A stretch of DNA of 64,000 nucleotides from contig NZ_CP182423.1 of the NCBI RefSeq assembly GCF_051903075.1, forward strand, positions 2,294,001 to 2,358,000, in the 5' to 3' direction. How positions within the stretch are numbered: position 1 is the stretch's first letter; the number at the start of each line of letters is the position of its first letter. Shown one piece after another: positions 25,521-32,706 of this stretch. Origin of the DNA: Embleya sp051903075. Lineage in GTDB: Bacteria; Actinomycetota; Actinomycetes; Streptomycetales; Streptomycetaceae. The notes under the pieces are model-generated. The model had not been told where the DNA came from, ran no database searches, and saw only the letters and a program-made list of their open reading frames with translations. Both the position numbers and the translations under genes were made by a program.

Positions 25521-26651
25521 TCAGTTGATGCCGAACTCGGTGCACTTGGCGGCGTAGGCGCCGGTGCACAGGGTGTCCTTGGTGACGTAGCCGTCGGCGA
25601 CGACGTCCTTGACGTTCTCCTTGTAGATCGCCAGCGGCTCCAGGAGCACGGACGGCACGTCGCGCTTGCCCTCGGGGTCGCGCACGGTGGCGGGCACGCT
25701 GGGCTTTTGGCCCTTGGCCAGCGCCACGGCCAGGCCGGAGACCGCGTCGGCCTCCTTCTTGATCGCCTTGTAGACGGTCATGCACTGGTCGCCGACCAGG
25801 ATGTTCTGCAGCGCGGTGGTCTCCGCGTCCTGCCCGGTGACCGGGACCCGGCCGTTGAGCTTCTGCTTCTTCAGGATCGAGATCGCCGCGTTGCCCAGGC
25901 CGTCGTTGGCGGCCACCACGCCGGAGACGTTCGGCGACTGGGTGAGCATCTGCTCGAACATGTTGGCGCCCTCGGTGTTGTTCCAGTCCGGGACGGCCTG
26001 GTCCGGGCCCTTCACGTACTCGCCGGAGTCGAACTTCGGCTTGAGCACCCCGTCGTAGCCCTGCTTGAGCAGCGTCGCGTTGTTGTCGGTGGCCGAGCCG
26101 TTGAGCATCGCGATGGTGGGCTTTTGCGCGCCGGCGGCGGACAGGCACTTCTCGATGCCCTGGCCCATCAGCGTGCCGACCTTCACGTTGTCGAAGCTGA
26201 CGTAGTACTGGGCGCTGCCACCCAGGGTCAGCCGGTCGTAGTCGATGGTCGCCACGCCCTGCGACTTCGCCTTGTCCAGTACGGCCTTTCCGGTGCCGCT
26301 GTCCAGGTTGACGATGACCAGGACGGTGGCGCCGTTGGTGATCATCTGGTCGGCGAGGGTCTGGAACTGGGACTTGTCGCCCTGGGCGTTCTGGATGTCG
26401 TAGTCGACGCCGGCGGCCTTGAACGCCTCGGTCAGGTACTTGCGGTCGTTGGTCTCCCAGCGACCCGAGGTCTTGCTGTCCGGGAGGATCACGCCGATCT
26501 TCGCCTTCTTGCCGTTGCCGCCGGAGGCACCGGACGCGCCGGGGGCACCGGAGGACCCGGACCCGGAGCCGGAGGTGTCCGAACAGGCGGACAGGGTGCC
26601 GGCGGCGACCAGCACACAGGCGGAGACGGACACGAGGAACCTCTTGCGCAT
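25521..26651 (-). CDS. Sugar ABC transporter substrate-binding lipoprotein (XylF/RbsB type)
   Basis: A 376-aa exported binding protein. Signal peptide MRKRFLVSVSACVLVAAGTL ends in the lipobox LSAC, so C23 is the lipidation site; a Ser/Gly/Ala linker follows. The body has the periplasmic-binding-protein-4 pattern: IGVILPDSKTSGRWE, VLVIVNLDSGTGKAVLD, AANDGLGNAAISILKK and VPVTGQDAETTALQNIL. The closest familiar type is XylF. The ATG at 26651 is the natural start for the signal peptide. It heads the operon, separated from the ATPase gene by a hairpin. Confidence 0.92.
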   Translation of the reverse strand: MRKRFLVSVSACVLVAAGTLSACSDTSGSGSGSSGAPGASGASGGNGKKAKIGVILPDSKTSGRWETNDRKYLTEAFKAAGVDYDIQNAQGDKSQFQTLADQMITNGATVLVIVNLDSGTGKAVLDKAKSQGVATIDYDRLTLGGSAQYYVSFDNVKVGTLMGQGIEKCLSAAGAQKPTIAMLNGSATDNNATLLKQGYDGVLKPKFDSGEYVKGPDQAVPDWNNTEGANMFEQMLTQSPNVSGVVAANDGLGNAAISILKKQKLNGRVPVTGQDAETTALQNILVGDQCMTVYKAIKKEADAVSGLAVALAKGQKPSVPATVRDPEGKRDVPSVLLEPLAIYKENVKDVVADGYVTKDTLCTGAYAAKCTEFGIN

Positions 26652-26780
26652 GGTGGATCCCTTCGGGCACGCGCCGGTGGGGCCGGCGGGGGGACGTGAT
26701 GGCGTCACGGGGTGGTGCGGCGTGCGGAGTTGTGCGCAGGGGTGAGCGGTCGACAGTCCGGCGGCGACCGCGCCGTAAAT

Positions 26781-26795
26781 GTTGTGGGCGACAAC
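26781..26795. promoter_or_regulatory. Short inverted repeat in sugar-operon promoter
   Basis: GTTGT and ACAAC arms around GGGCG, ~130 bp upstream of the binding-protein start. It is one of two AT-rich dyads in the otherwise GC-rich promoter and a candidate ROK operator; the arms are short. Confidence 0.3.
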
Positions 26796-26840
26796 GTAAT
26801 AGCCGCACGGGGTGTCCGCCAGACCTCAGGTGGGGGGAAA

Positions 26841-26863
26841 TTAAGTTCCGAGCCACAACTTAG
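26841..26863. promoter_or_regulatory. Inverted repeat, candidate ROK operator
   Basis: TTAAGTT and AACTTAG arms around a 9-base spacer; six base pairs are perfect (TAAGTT/AACTTA). AT-rich and placed ~190 bp upstream of the operon start. Assignment to the ROK regulator is inference. Confidence 0.4.
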
Positions 26864-27148
26864 GGAGGCAGAGGGCGCGTTCGTAGGCCCCGGCCTGGGC
26901 ATTCGGGCGGGTGAGGCAACTTTTGGCGGCGCCGGCGGTGGGGGCGTGCGGGCGCGGGGATGTGGTGTGGGGCGGGTCCGTGGCCGGCAGGACCGGTTGG
27001 TCGGCGGTGTCGGGGCGGCGGGGATCGCCCGGTCGGGCCGGGGCTACCGTGCGCGGGCCGGCGGCGGGTGGCGAAGTGCCCGGCGAAGAGGGCGTGGACG
27101 GTGTCGTGCGAAGGGCGACGGCGTTACGCCGAGAGGGACCGGGAGGAA

Positions 27149-27655
27149 CTACCCGACCGGGATCGTCGCGGGTCCGAAGATCGGCGTACGCGGGCCGGAC
27201 CGGCTTGCGCGCGGCGATCGTGCGGTGAACCGGCGACCGGCTCGCGGGCTCGTCGCCTCGGCGGTCACCCGTCGGAGTGTCCCACCCGGGTCCCGTTCCG
27301 CCGGAGTGCGCCTCGACCACAACCGCCGGAGCCGACCGCGCGCCGCCGTGCGGCGTGCGCGGGCTCGGGGCGGCGGCGCGGTGCGGTCGTCGTTTTGCCG
27401 GGTGGGGTCGAATCGGGACGAGCGCCAAGGGTCGTCGGGCGACCGCACCGGCAGCTTGCGCCGCGCCTGGACCTGGATCTCCACGTAGGCGTCGTTCGCC
27501 GTTCCGTGCAGGGCCTCGTCATAGGCGGACATGGCGGCGCGAATGGCCGCGCCGCCGGTGCCTCTGCGGCGTACGCGGACGGCGAGCCACAGGCACACTC
27601 CCACCGCGGCGGCAAGGCTGCCGGCGACCATCGCGAATCCCACCAGCTCGCCCAT
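27149..27655 (-). CDS. Small membrane protein with Arg-rich C-terminal extension
   Basis: Up to 168 aa. One N-terminal transmembrane segment (ELVGFAMVAGSLAAAVGVCL, then WLAVRVRRR) is followed by AMSAYDEALHGTANDAYVEI and QVQARRKLPVRSPDDPWR, a pattern I know from short actinobacterial membrane proteins of ~95 aa. After DDPWRSSR the sequence becomes an Arg/Pro-rich tail of ~75 residues without structure, suggesting the original stop was lost or that the frame was altered near that point. ATG at 27655. Function unknown. Confidence 0.6.
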   Translation of the reverse strand: MGELVGFAMVAGSLAAAVGVCLWLAVRVRRRGTGGAAIRAAMSAYDEALHGTANDAYVEIQVQARRKLPVRSPDDPWRSSRFDPTRQNDDRTAPPPRARARRTAARGRLRRLWSRRTPAERDPGGTLRRVTAEATSPRAGRRFTARSPRASRSGPRTPIFGPATIPVG

Positions 27656-27801
27656 GGCACCGACCCTACGCCCGTACGGGAGACGGGGGTTCGGGTCGCC
27701 TCGAAGCCGCGCGGAAAAGTTTGTGCGCGGGGCGTCGAGAAACCGAGGGCGGCTCCGACTCCCCGGTGACGACAACGAAACGACCACCCGAGGAGATCGC
27801 C

Positions 27802-28275
27802 ATGGCCCAGACCGTCAGCCGCCCCGCCGCCCACGACCGTTCGACCCCGACCCTCGTCTCGACCCGGCCGGTGTGGCTGGTCAGCGTGGCCGCCGGGGCG
27901 GTCGCGGCCGTCGCCACCGAGGTGTACGGGCTGATCGCGCGTGGGCTCGGTACGCCGATGCGGGCCGGGAACGTCGGCGCGGCGACGGCGGAGCCGATCA
28001 CCGTGGGGATGTTCGCCATGGGCGTGGCGGTGGCCATGAGCGTCGGCACGCTGCTCGCCGTGCTGATCGCGCGCCGAGCGCCCCGTCCGGCGCGGACGTA
28101 CCTGCGCACCACCGTCGCCCTGACCGCGCTGTCCATGATCAGCCCGATCCTGGCCGGCGACACCACGATCTCGACCAAGCTCATGTTGTGCGGCGCCCAC
28201 CTGGTGGCCGCGGCCGTGGTCGTCCCGACCGTCACCCACCGCCTGGCGGACGCCGACCGCGCCCTCCGAGTCTGA
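27802..28275 (+). CDS. DUF6069-like four-helix membrane protein
   Basis: A 157-aa protein with four transmembrane helices: VWLVSVAAGAVAAVATEVYG, ITVGMFAMGVAVAMSVGTLL, TTVALTALSMISPILAG and LCGAHLVAAAVVVPTVTHRL. The order and the conserved polar residues (E in the first helix, the histidine in CGAHLVAA) fit the DUF6069 family of actinobacteria. No enzymatic motif is visible. The ATG at 27802 follows GAGGAG. Divergent from the small membrane-protein gene at 27655. Confidence 0.75.
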   Translation: MAQTVSRPAAHDRSTPTLVSTRPVWLVSVAAGAVAAVATEVYGLIARGLGTPMRAGNVGAATAEPITVGMFAMGVAVAMSVGTLLAVLIARRAPRPARTYLRTTVALTALSMISPILAGDTTISTKLMLCGAHLVAAAVVVPTVTHRLADADRALRV

Positions 28276-28315
28276 ACCCGGTGGGGGCGGCGGCGCCCGG
28301 GGTTCGGTGTGGCCG

Positions 28316-29194
28316 TCAGTCGTCGAACGAGGCGAGATACGCGGCGGCCATGTCCTTGTCGCCGTGGCCCTGTTCGGAGGCGCGGTGGAGGCGTTCGGCG
28401 CCGGCCGCGACGACGTCCACGCGGATGCCCGCGTACTCGGCGGCCTGCAGGACCAGTCGGGCGTCCTTCTCCGCGTTGTCCACGGTGAAGGACGGGGTGT
28501 ACTCGTTCGCGAGGATGGCGCCGCCCTTGAGGTGGAAGTACTGGTTGTCCAGCGGGCCGCCGGAGATCGCGTCGAAGACCAGCTTCGGGTCCACATCCAG
28601 GCCCTTGGCCAGGGCCAGCGTCTCGCCCACGCCGTGGGTCAGCGCCAGGACCCAGGTGTTCAGGACGAGCTTGAGCCGGCTCGCGGTGCCGGACGTACCG
28701 TCCTCGCCCACCCACATGGTGCGCTGTCCGATCGTGTCGAACAGCGGCTGCACCCGGTCCCGAATCCCCGGCTCGCCGGCCGCCAGGATCACCAGCTTCC
28801 CCTGCTCGGCCGGTCCGCGGGTGCCCTGGACGGGGGCGTCCACCAGGAACAGGCCCTGGGCGCGGGCGAATGCGGCCAGCTCGTCGAACGCGTCCACGCC
28901 GACCGTGCTGACCTGCACCCACGTCGTGCCCTTGCGCAGGCCCGGGACCGCCGCGCGCATCGCGTCGAGCACGCGTGGGCCGTCGTTGAGCGCGGTGAGC
29001 ACGAAGTCGGCGCCGGTGACCGCGTCGGCCGGGGTCTCGGCCGCGGTCACCCCGTCGGCGACCAGCGCCGCCGCCTTCTCCGGACTGCGGTTCCAGGCCC
29101 GGACGGCGAACCCGGCGCGCGCCAGGTTGCGGGCGAGGGCGGCACCGATGATGCCGATGCCCAGCACGGCGATGGTCGGACGGGTGTTCGTCAT
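28316..29194 (-). CDS. NAD(P)-dependent beta-hydroxyacid dehydrogenase-like/imine-reductase-like protein
   Basis: A 292-aa protein of the 6-phosphogluconate/3-hydroxyisobutyrate dehydrogenase superfamily. Nucleotide-binding GIGIIGAALARNLARAG at residues ~13-29, AWNRSPEKAAAL for NADP(H) preference, substrate motif DAPVQGTRGPAEQGKL and catalytic-lysine helix LKLVLNTWVLALTHGVGE. The position normally Lys in the GxxGxGxxxKxxxN motif reads ASRLKLVLN, so a lysine is present. Either a hydroxyacid dehydrogenase or a related reductase. Divergent from the ArsR-like gene with ~105 bp between starts. Confidence 0.85.
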   Translation of the reverse strand: MTNTRPTIAVLGIGIIGAALARNLARAGFAVRAWNRSPEKAAALVADGVTAAETPADAVTGADFVLTALNDGPRVLDAMRAAVPGLRKGTTWVQVSTVGVDAFDELAAFARAQGLFLVDAPVQGTRGPAEQGKLVILAAGEPGIRDRVQPLFDTIGQRTMWVGEDGTSGTASRLKLVLNTWVLALTHGVGETLALAKGLDVDPKLVFDAISGGPLDNQYFHLKGGAILANEYTPSFTVDNAEKDARLVLQAAEYAGIRVDVVAAGAERLHRASEQGHGDKDMAAAYLASFDD

Positions 29195-29299
29195 GAGTGC
29201 ACTCCCCGTGGGGTGGTTCGAAAATCTTCGTACCCCGGTACCGTAGACACCGACGGCATACGCCGGCAACCGGGATCGGACCGAGGAGTGGGATACGGG

Positions 29300-29680
29300 A
29301 TGGCTGTTCAGATGCCCCACCCGTCACTCGACGAGGTGGCGCTGAGTACGGTCTTCGCCGCGTTGTCCGACGACCACCGACGCGGCGTGGTGGTCACGCT
29401 GGCCGCCGACCCGGATCGCGAACTGCCGTGCACGGCGCTGTCCGTACCCGGGTCGAAGTCCACCCGCTCGTACCACTGGAAGGTGCTGCGGGAAGCCGGC
29501 CTGATCGTCCAGCGCAACACCGGCACGGGCATGACCCTGCGCCTACGCGCAGAAGAATTCAACGCCCGCTTCCCAGGCCTCCTACCCAACCTCCTCCACC
29601 TCGAAGGCATAACCCCCACCAGCCCCGCACCTGAAGACCCCACGCCTGCCGGTCCCACCGAGCCAAACCCCCAGCCCTGA
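29300..29680 (+). CDS. ArsR-type winged-helix regulator
   Basis: A 126-aa DNA-binding protein. After VFAALSDDHRRGVVVTLA (helices 1-2 of ArsR-type domains) come SKSTRSYHWKVLREAGLIVQ (recognition helix and following strand) and the wing NTGTGMTLRLR. No Cys-rich metal motif, so it is not an arsenic or zinc sensor of the classical type. The Pro-rich tail is disordered. AGGAG lies ~12 bases before ATG 29300. It probably controls the divergent dehydrogenase at 29194. Confidence 0.8.
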   Translation: MAVQMPHPSLDEVALSTVFAALSDDHRRGVVVTLAADPDRELPCTALSVPGSKSTRSYHWKVLREAGLIVQRNTGTGMTLRLRAEEFNARFPGLLPNLLHLEGITPTSPAPEDPTPAGPTEPNPQP

Positions 29681-29801
29681 TCACGGCCCAGCCCCGGCCT
29701 CCACAAACCCCAGCCCCTCGACACCGCCGCGCCGGCCCGCCTCGCGCTTCGCGTCCCGTGGGCTGTTCCGTTGGTGTGTGGGTCCTCGGTATGGTCCGAA
29801 T

Positions 29802-30521
29802 ATGGGTGAATCGAGTGGTGTGGTCGGCGTGGTCGAGGTCGACGGGGTGCGGCTGGTTCATGAGGTTTGGGGGGATCCCGCGGCTCCGCCGATCGTGTTG
29901 TTGCACGCGCTCGGGGAGGACGCCGCGGACTGGGATCGGATAGCTCGCAGTCTGGCCGACACCTGGCGGGTGTACGTCGTCGAACTGCGCGGACACGGGC
30001 GCAGCGACCGGCCCGGCAGCTACTCGCTCGAACTCATGCGAGACGACCTCCTCGGCTGCCTGGACGCGCTGGGCCTGGCTCGCGTGGACCTGATCGGCCA
30101 TTCGATGGGCGGCATCGTGGCCTACCTCTTCGCCCAGGAACACCCGGACCGGGTCAGGAGGTTGGTCCTGGAGGACGTCTCCGTCCCGGTGCCGCGCGAG
30201 GCCGTCGCGCCAACGCGGCCGGAGGGCGAACTCGGCTTCGACTGGGACATGGTGATCGCCATCCGCAAGCAGATCGACAGCCCCGACCCCGCCTGGGGGG
30301 ATCGCCTCGGCCTGATCACCGCCCCTACCCTCGTCGTCGGCGGCGGATCGGGCAGCCACATCCCCCAGGAGCGCATCGCCGAATGGAGCCGCCGCCTCCC
30401 CGACGTGCGCGTCGTCACCATCCCGGTCGGCCACTTGGTGCACGCGGCCGAACCGCACGCGTTCACCGAGGTGGTCCGATCCTTCCTCGCCGCCCCGGAC
30501 GCCCGCCGCCCGGCGCCCTGA
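29802..30521 (+). CDS. Alpha/beta-hydrolase
   Basis: A 239-aa single-domain alpha/beta hydrolase. Oxyanion block VLLHALGEDAADWD, the strand-helix LRGHGRSDRPG, nucleophile elbow GHSMGG (Ser), and the late His in VGHLVHAAEPHAF; the acid is probably the Asp in the strand before it. Length and motif order match small esterases/lactonases. Start at ATG 29802, where MGESSG begins the conserved region. Downstream and convergent is the SRPBCC gene. Confidence 0.85.
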   Translation: MGESSGVVGVVEVDGVRLVHEVWGDPAAPPIVLLHALGEDAADWDRIARSLADTWRVYVVELRGHGRSDRPGSYSLELMRDDLLGCLDALGLARVDLIGHSMGGIVAYLFAQEHPDRVRRLVLEDVSVPVPREAVAPTRPEGELGFDWDMVIAIRKQIDSPDPAWGDRLGLITAPTLVVGGGSGSHIPQERIAEWSRRLPDVRVVTIPVGHLVHAAEPHAFTEVVRSFLAAPDARRPAP

Positions 30522-30537
30522 GCTCCGAAACGCCGGC

Positions 30538-31026
30538 CTAGGCGCCGAACCGCAGCGGTTCGTCGGTCTCCAGCACCGTCTTGAGGTTGGACAGGATCAT
30601 CGGCCACCCCTCCCGAATGCTCGCCAACATCTCCGAGCCGGGCGCGAACCCGTCGTGCAGGACGCGCAGCGCCACCGCCTCGCCGACCGGCACCAGGTCG
30701 AACGCGACCTTGGACACCGGCTCCCGTCGACGCTCGGCCAACTGCTCGGCGCTCCACCCGAACATCTCGGCGATCTCGGGTTCGTAGTTGTGCCAGGTGT
30801 ACGCCAGCCGATGTGGCGGCTCGGCCTCCAGGACCACCTGACCGGCGTCGCGCGGGGCCATCCGGGGCGACATCGACCAGCGTACGGTCGAGCCGACGGC
30901 CCAGTCCGACTCCGGCCCGGAGCCGTCGAACCAGCGCTCGATCTCGGCCCGTTCGGTGAGTGCGCGCCACAACACCTCGGGGGTGGCGCGGATGTAGATG
31001 ACGTAGTCGAACTGCGTGTCGGACAC
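30538..31026 (-). CDS. SRPBCC (AHSA1/Bet v1-fold) domain protein
   Basis: A 162-aa hydrophobic-cavity protein of the START/AHSA1 type. The N-terminal strand YVIYIRATPEVLWRALTE and following ERWFDGSG are the standard entry; LAYTWHNYEPE and the C-terminal helix SIREGWPMILSNLKTVLET complete the fold. I chose GTG 31026 because MSDTQFDYV begins the conserved part and GGGAGAAGG precedes it. Role unknown; such proteins bind lipids or small ligands and are often stress-induced. Confidence 0.82.
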   Translation of the reverse strand: MSDTQFDYVIYIRATPEVLWRALTERAEIERWFDGSGPESDWAVGSTVRWSMSPRMAPRDAGQVVLEAEPPHRLAYTWHNYEPEIAEMFGWSAEQLAERRREPVSKVAFDLVPVGEAVALRVLHDGFAPGSEMLASIREGWPMILSNLKTVLETDEPLRFGA

Positions 31027-31297
31027 GGAGCCTTCTCCCAGGTGGGGCGGCATCGGTCGCGGACGTGACCGGATGCCCGGGGATCGCCTGCGTTCCACTA
31101 TCCGCCGGCGCCCCCCGCGACACCGGCACCCTGCTCCCGCGCCACGCCGAAGCATTCCGCCGAACCACCCGGGAGTGGTCCGATCGGCCGATCGAACCGC
31201 GGGGGGACGGACACGCCTCAGGATGTAGACGAGCGCGGTCACCGACTGCGACCGAAGGGTGATGCGCCGGAGCGGGGCGGCGGCCAGTGTTCGGGGT

Positions 31298-32497
31298 ATG
31301 CCCGCATTCTCACTGCTCCGCAGACTGCTGCCACCGGCGCTCGCGCTGGTGTTGCCGATCGCGGCGGCCCTTCCCGCCGCCGCCTCGCCCCCGCCCGCGC
31401 GGACGGTGCTCGCCGCCGATCCCGTGCCGGGCGGACAGCGTACCTCGTTGCCGCACCCGACCGGGCCCTACGGGGTCGGCCGGCAATCCCTCCACCTGGT
31501 CGACCCGAGTCGGACCGATCCGTGGGTGCCCGAGGCGGGGGCGCGTGAACTGATGGTCGGGATGTACTACCCCGCCCGTCGCGGAACCGGCACACCCACG
31601 CGGTACGCCACGGTCGACGAGGCGCGGCTGATGTTGGCCGACATCGGGATGGGGGACGTGTTCCCCGCGGAGGTGTTGAGCACGACCGCCACCGACGTGC
31701 GGGCCGACGCCCGCCCCGCGCCCGGCCGGTATCCGCTGGTGGTGCTCTCCCCGGGATTCGGCTATTCCGTGTTCACCCTCACCGGCCTCGCCGAGGATCT
31801 GGCGAGTCGGGGCTATGTGGTGGCCGCGATCGACCACGCGTACGAGTCGGTGGGCACCGCGTTCCCCGGCGGCCGGATGCTCACCTGCGTGGCCTGTATG
31901 AAAGTGCGCACCGAGGAGGACTTCGTCGCGGCCACCTCCGGCCGGGGTCGGGACATGTCGTTCGTGGTGGATCGCCTCATTGGGGCCGACCCGGCCTGGC
32001 GGTACGCCGACCTCATCGACCGGCACCGCATCGGCGCGGCCGGCCACTCGATCGGCGGCGCGGGCGCGGCGGCGGCGATGGCCGGCGACCCCCGGATCCG
32101 GGCGGGCGTGAACATGGACGGCGCCTTCCACTCCGCCGTGCCCGAAAGCGGCCTGGGCAAACGACCGTTCCTGCTCTTCGGCACCGACGACGAGACCCAT
32201 CGGCCGGGCGGCGACGACCCGAGCTGGGACCAGGCGTGGACCCGACTGGACGGCTGGAAGCGGTGGTTGACCGTGGCGAACGCCACCCACTTCAGCTTCA
32301 GCGACTTCCCCGTCTTCCTGGACCAACTCGGCCTGCCCGGCGGCGGATCGGCGACGACCCTGCCGGGTGCGCGGGGGCTGGAGCTGACCCGTGCCTACCT
32401 TGCCGCCTTCGTCGACCGCCACCTGAGGCACCTGCCCCGACCGCTGCTCGACGGCCCGACTCCGGCGAACCCGGAGATCCGGTTCAACAACCCCTGA
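31298..32497 (+). CDS. Secreted alpha/beta-hydrolase, PAF-acetylhydrolase/lipase-like
   Basis: A 399-aa exported hydrolase. Signal peptide LLRRLLPPALALVLPIAAAL with cleavage near ALPAAAS. The catalytic Ser lies in GAAGHSIGGAGA (GHSIGG), the oxyanion region is VVLSPGFGYSVFTLTGL, and the GVNMDGAFHSA and NATHFSFSDFPV blocks supply Asp and His as in actinobacterial PAF-acetylhydrolase-type lipases. ATG 31298 starts the signal peptide. It likely cleaves a lipid or polyester ester outside the cell. Convergent with the chitinase gene, with a repeat and hairpin between. Confidence 0.85.
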   Translation: MPAFSLLRRLLPPALALVLPIAAALPAAASPPPARTVLAADPVPGGQRTSLPHPTGPYGVGRQSLHLVDPSRTDPWVPEAGARELMVGMYYPARRGTGTPTRYATVDEARLMLADIGMGDVFPAEVLSTTATDVRADARPAPGRYPLVVLSPGFGYSVFTLTGLAEDLASRGYVVAAIDHAYESVGTAFPGGRMLTCVACMKVRTEEDFVAATSGRGRDMSFVVDRLIGADPAWRYADLIDRHRIGAAGHSIGGAGAAAAMAGDPRIRAGVNMDGAFHSAVPESGLGKRPFLLFGTDDETHRPGGDDPSWDQAWTRLDGWKRWLTVANATHFSFSDFPVFLDQLGLPGGGSATTLPGARGLELTRAYLAAFVDRHLRHLPRPLLDGPTPANPEIRFNNP

Positions 32498-32513
32498 CCG
32501 GCGACCCCGACCG

Positions 32514-32580
32514 ACGACCCGCGACCCGCGACCCGCGACCCGCGACCCGCGACCCATGACTCGTGACCCATGACTCGTGA
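32514..32580. repeat. Heptamer tandem repeat
   Basis: From 32521 five perfect copies of GCGACCC follow directly, then ATGACTC, GTGACCC, ATGACTC and a partial GTGA, all in 7-bp register; an earlier degenerate copy precedes. The unit length is not a multiple of three and the block lies past the stop codon, so it is non-coding. A second heptamer block of different sequence is at 42170. Confidence 0.85.
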
Positions 32581-32589
32581 ACGAGGAAG

Positions 32590-32620
32590 GCCCGGCGGCG
32601 TCGCGTGGTCGCCGCCGGGC
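32590..32620. terminator. Bidirectional-looking hairpin between convergent genes
   Basis: Perfect 11-bp stem GCCCGGCGGCG / CGCCGCCGGGC with a 9-base loop, between the hydrolase and chitinase stops. A further dyad, GGCATCGA...TCGATGCC (32627-32657), follows. Confidence 0.65.
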
Positions 32621-32706
32621 TCGGGAGGCATCGACCGAAAGGGGGTCGATCGATGCCGGGCACGGGTTCTTCCTCGGGTGGGATCCGGACGGATCCCGAA
32701 GGGGGC

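Larger units (their letters stand above)
26652..27148. other. Promoter region of the sugar operon; no gene
   Basis: 497 bases upstream of the binding-protein gene. The first 210 bases contain AT-rich patches and two inverted repeats that may bind the ROK regulator. The remainder is GC-rich with no frame that shows a start, RBS and normal composition. Confidence 0.5.
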
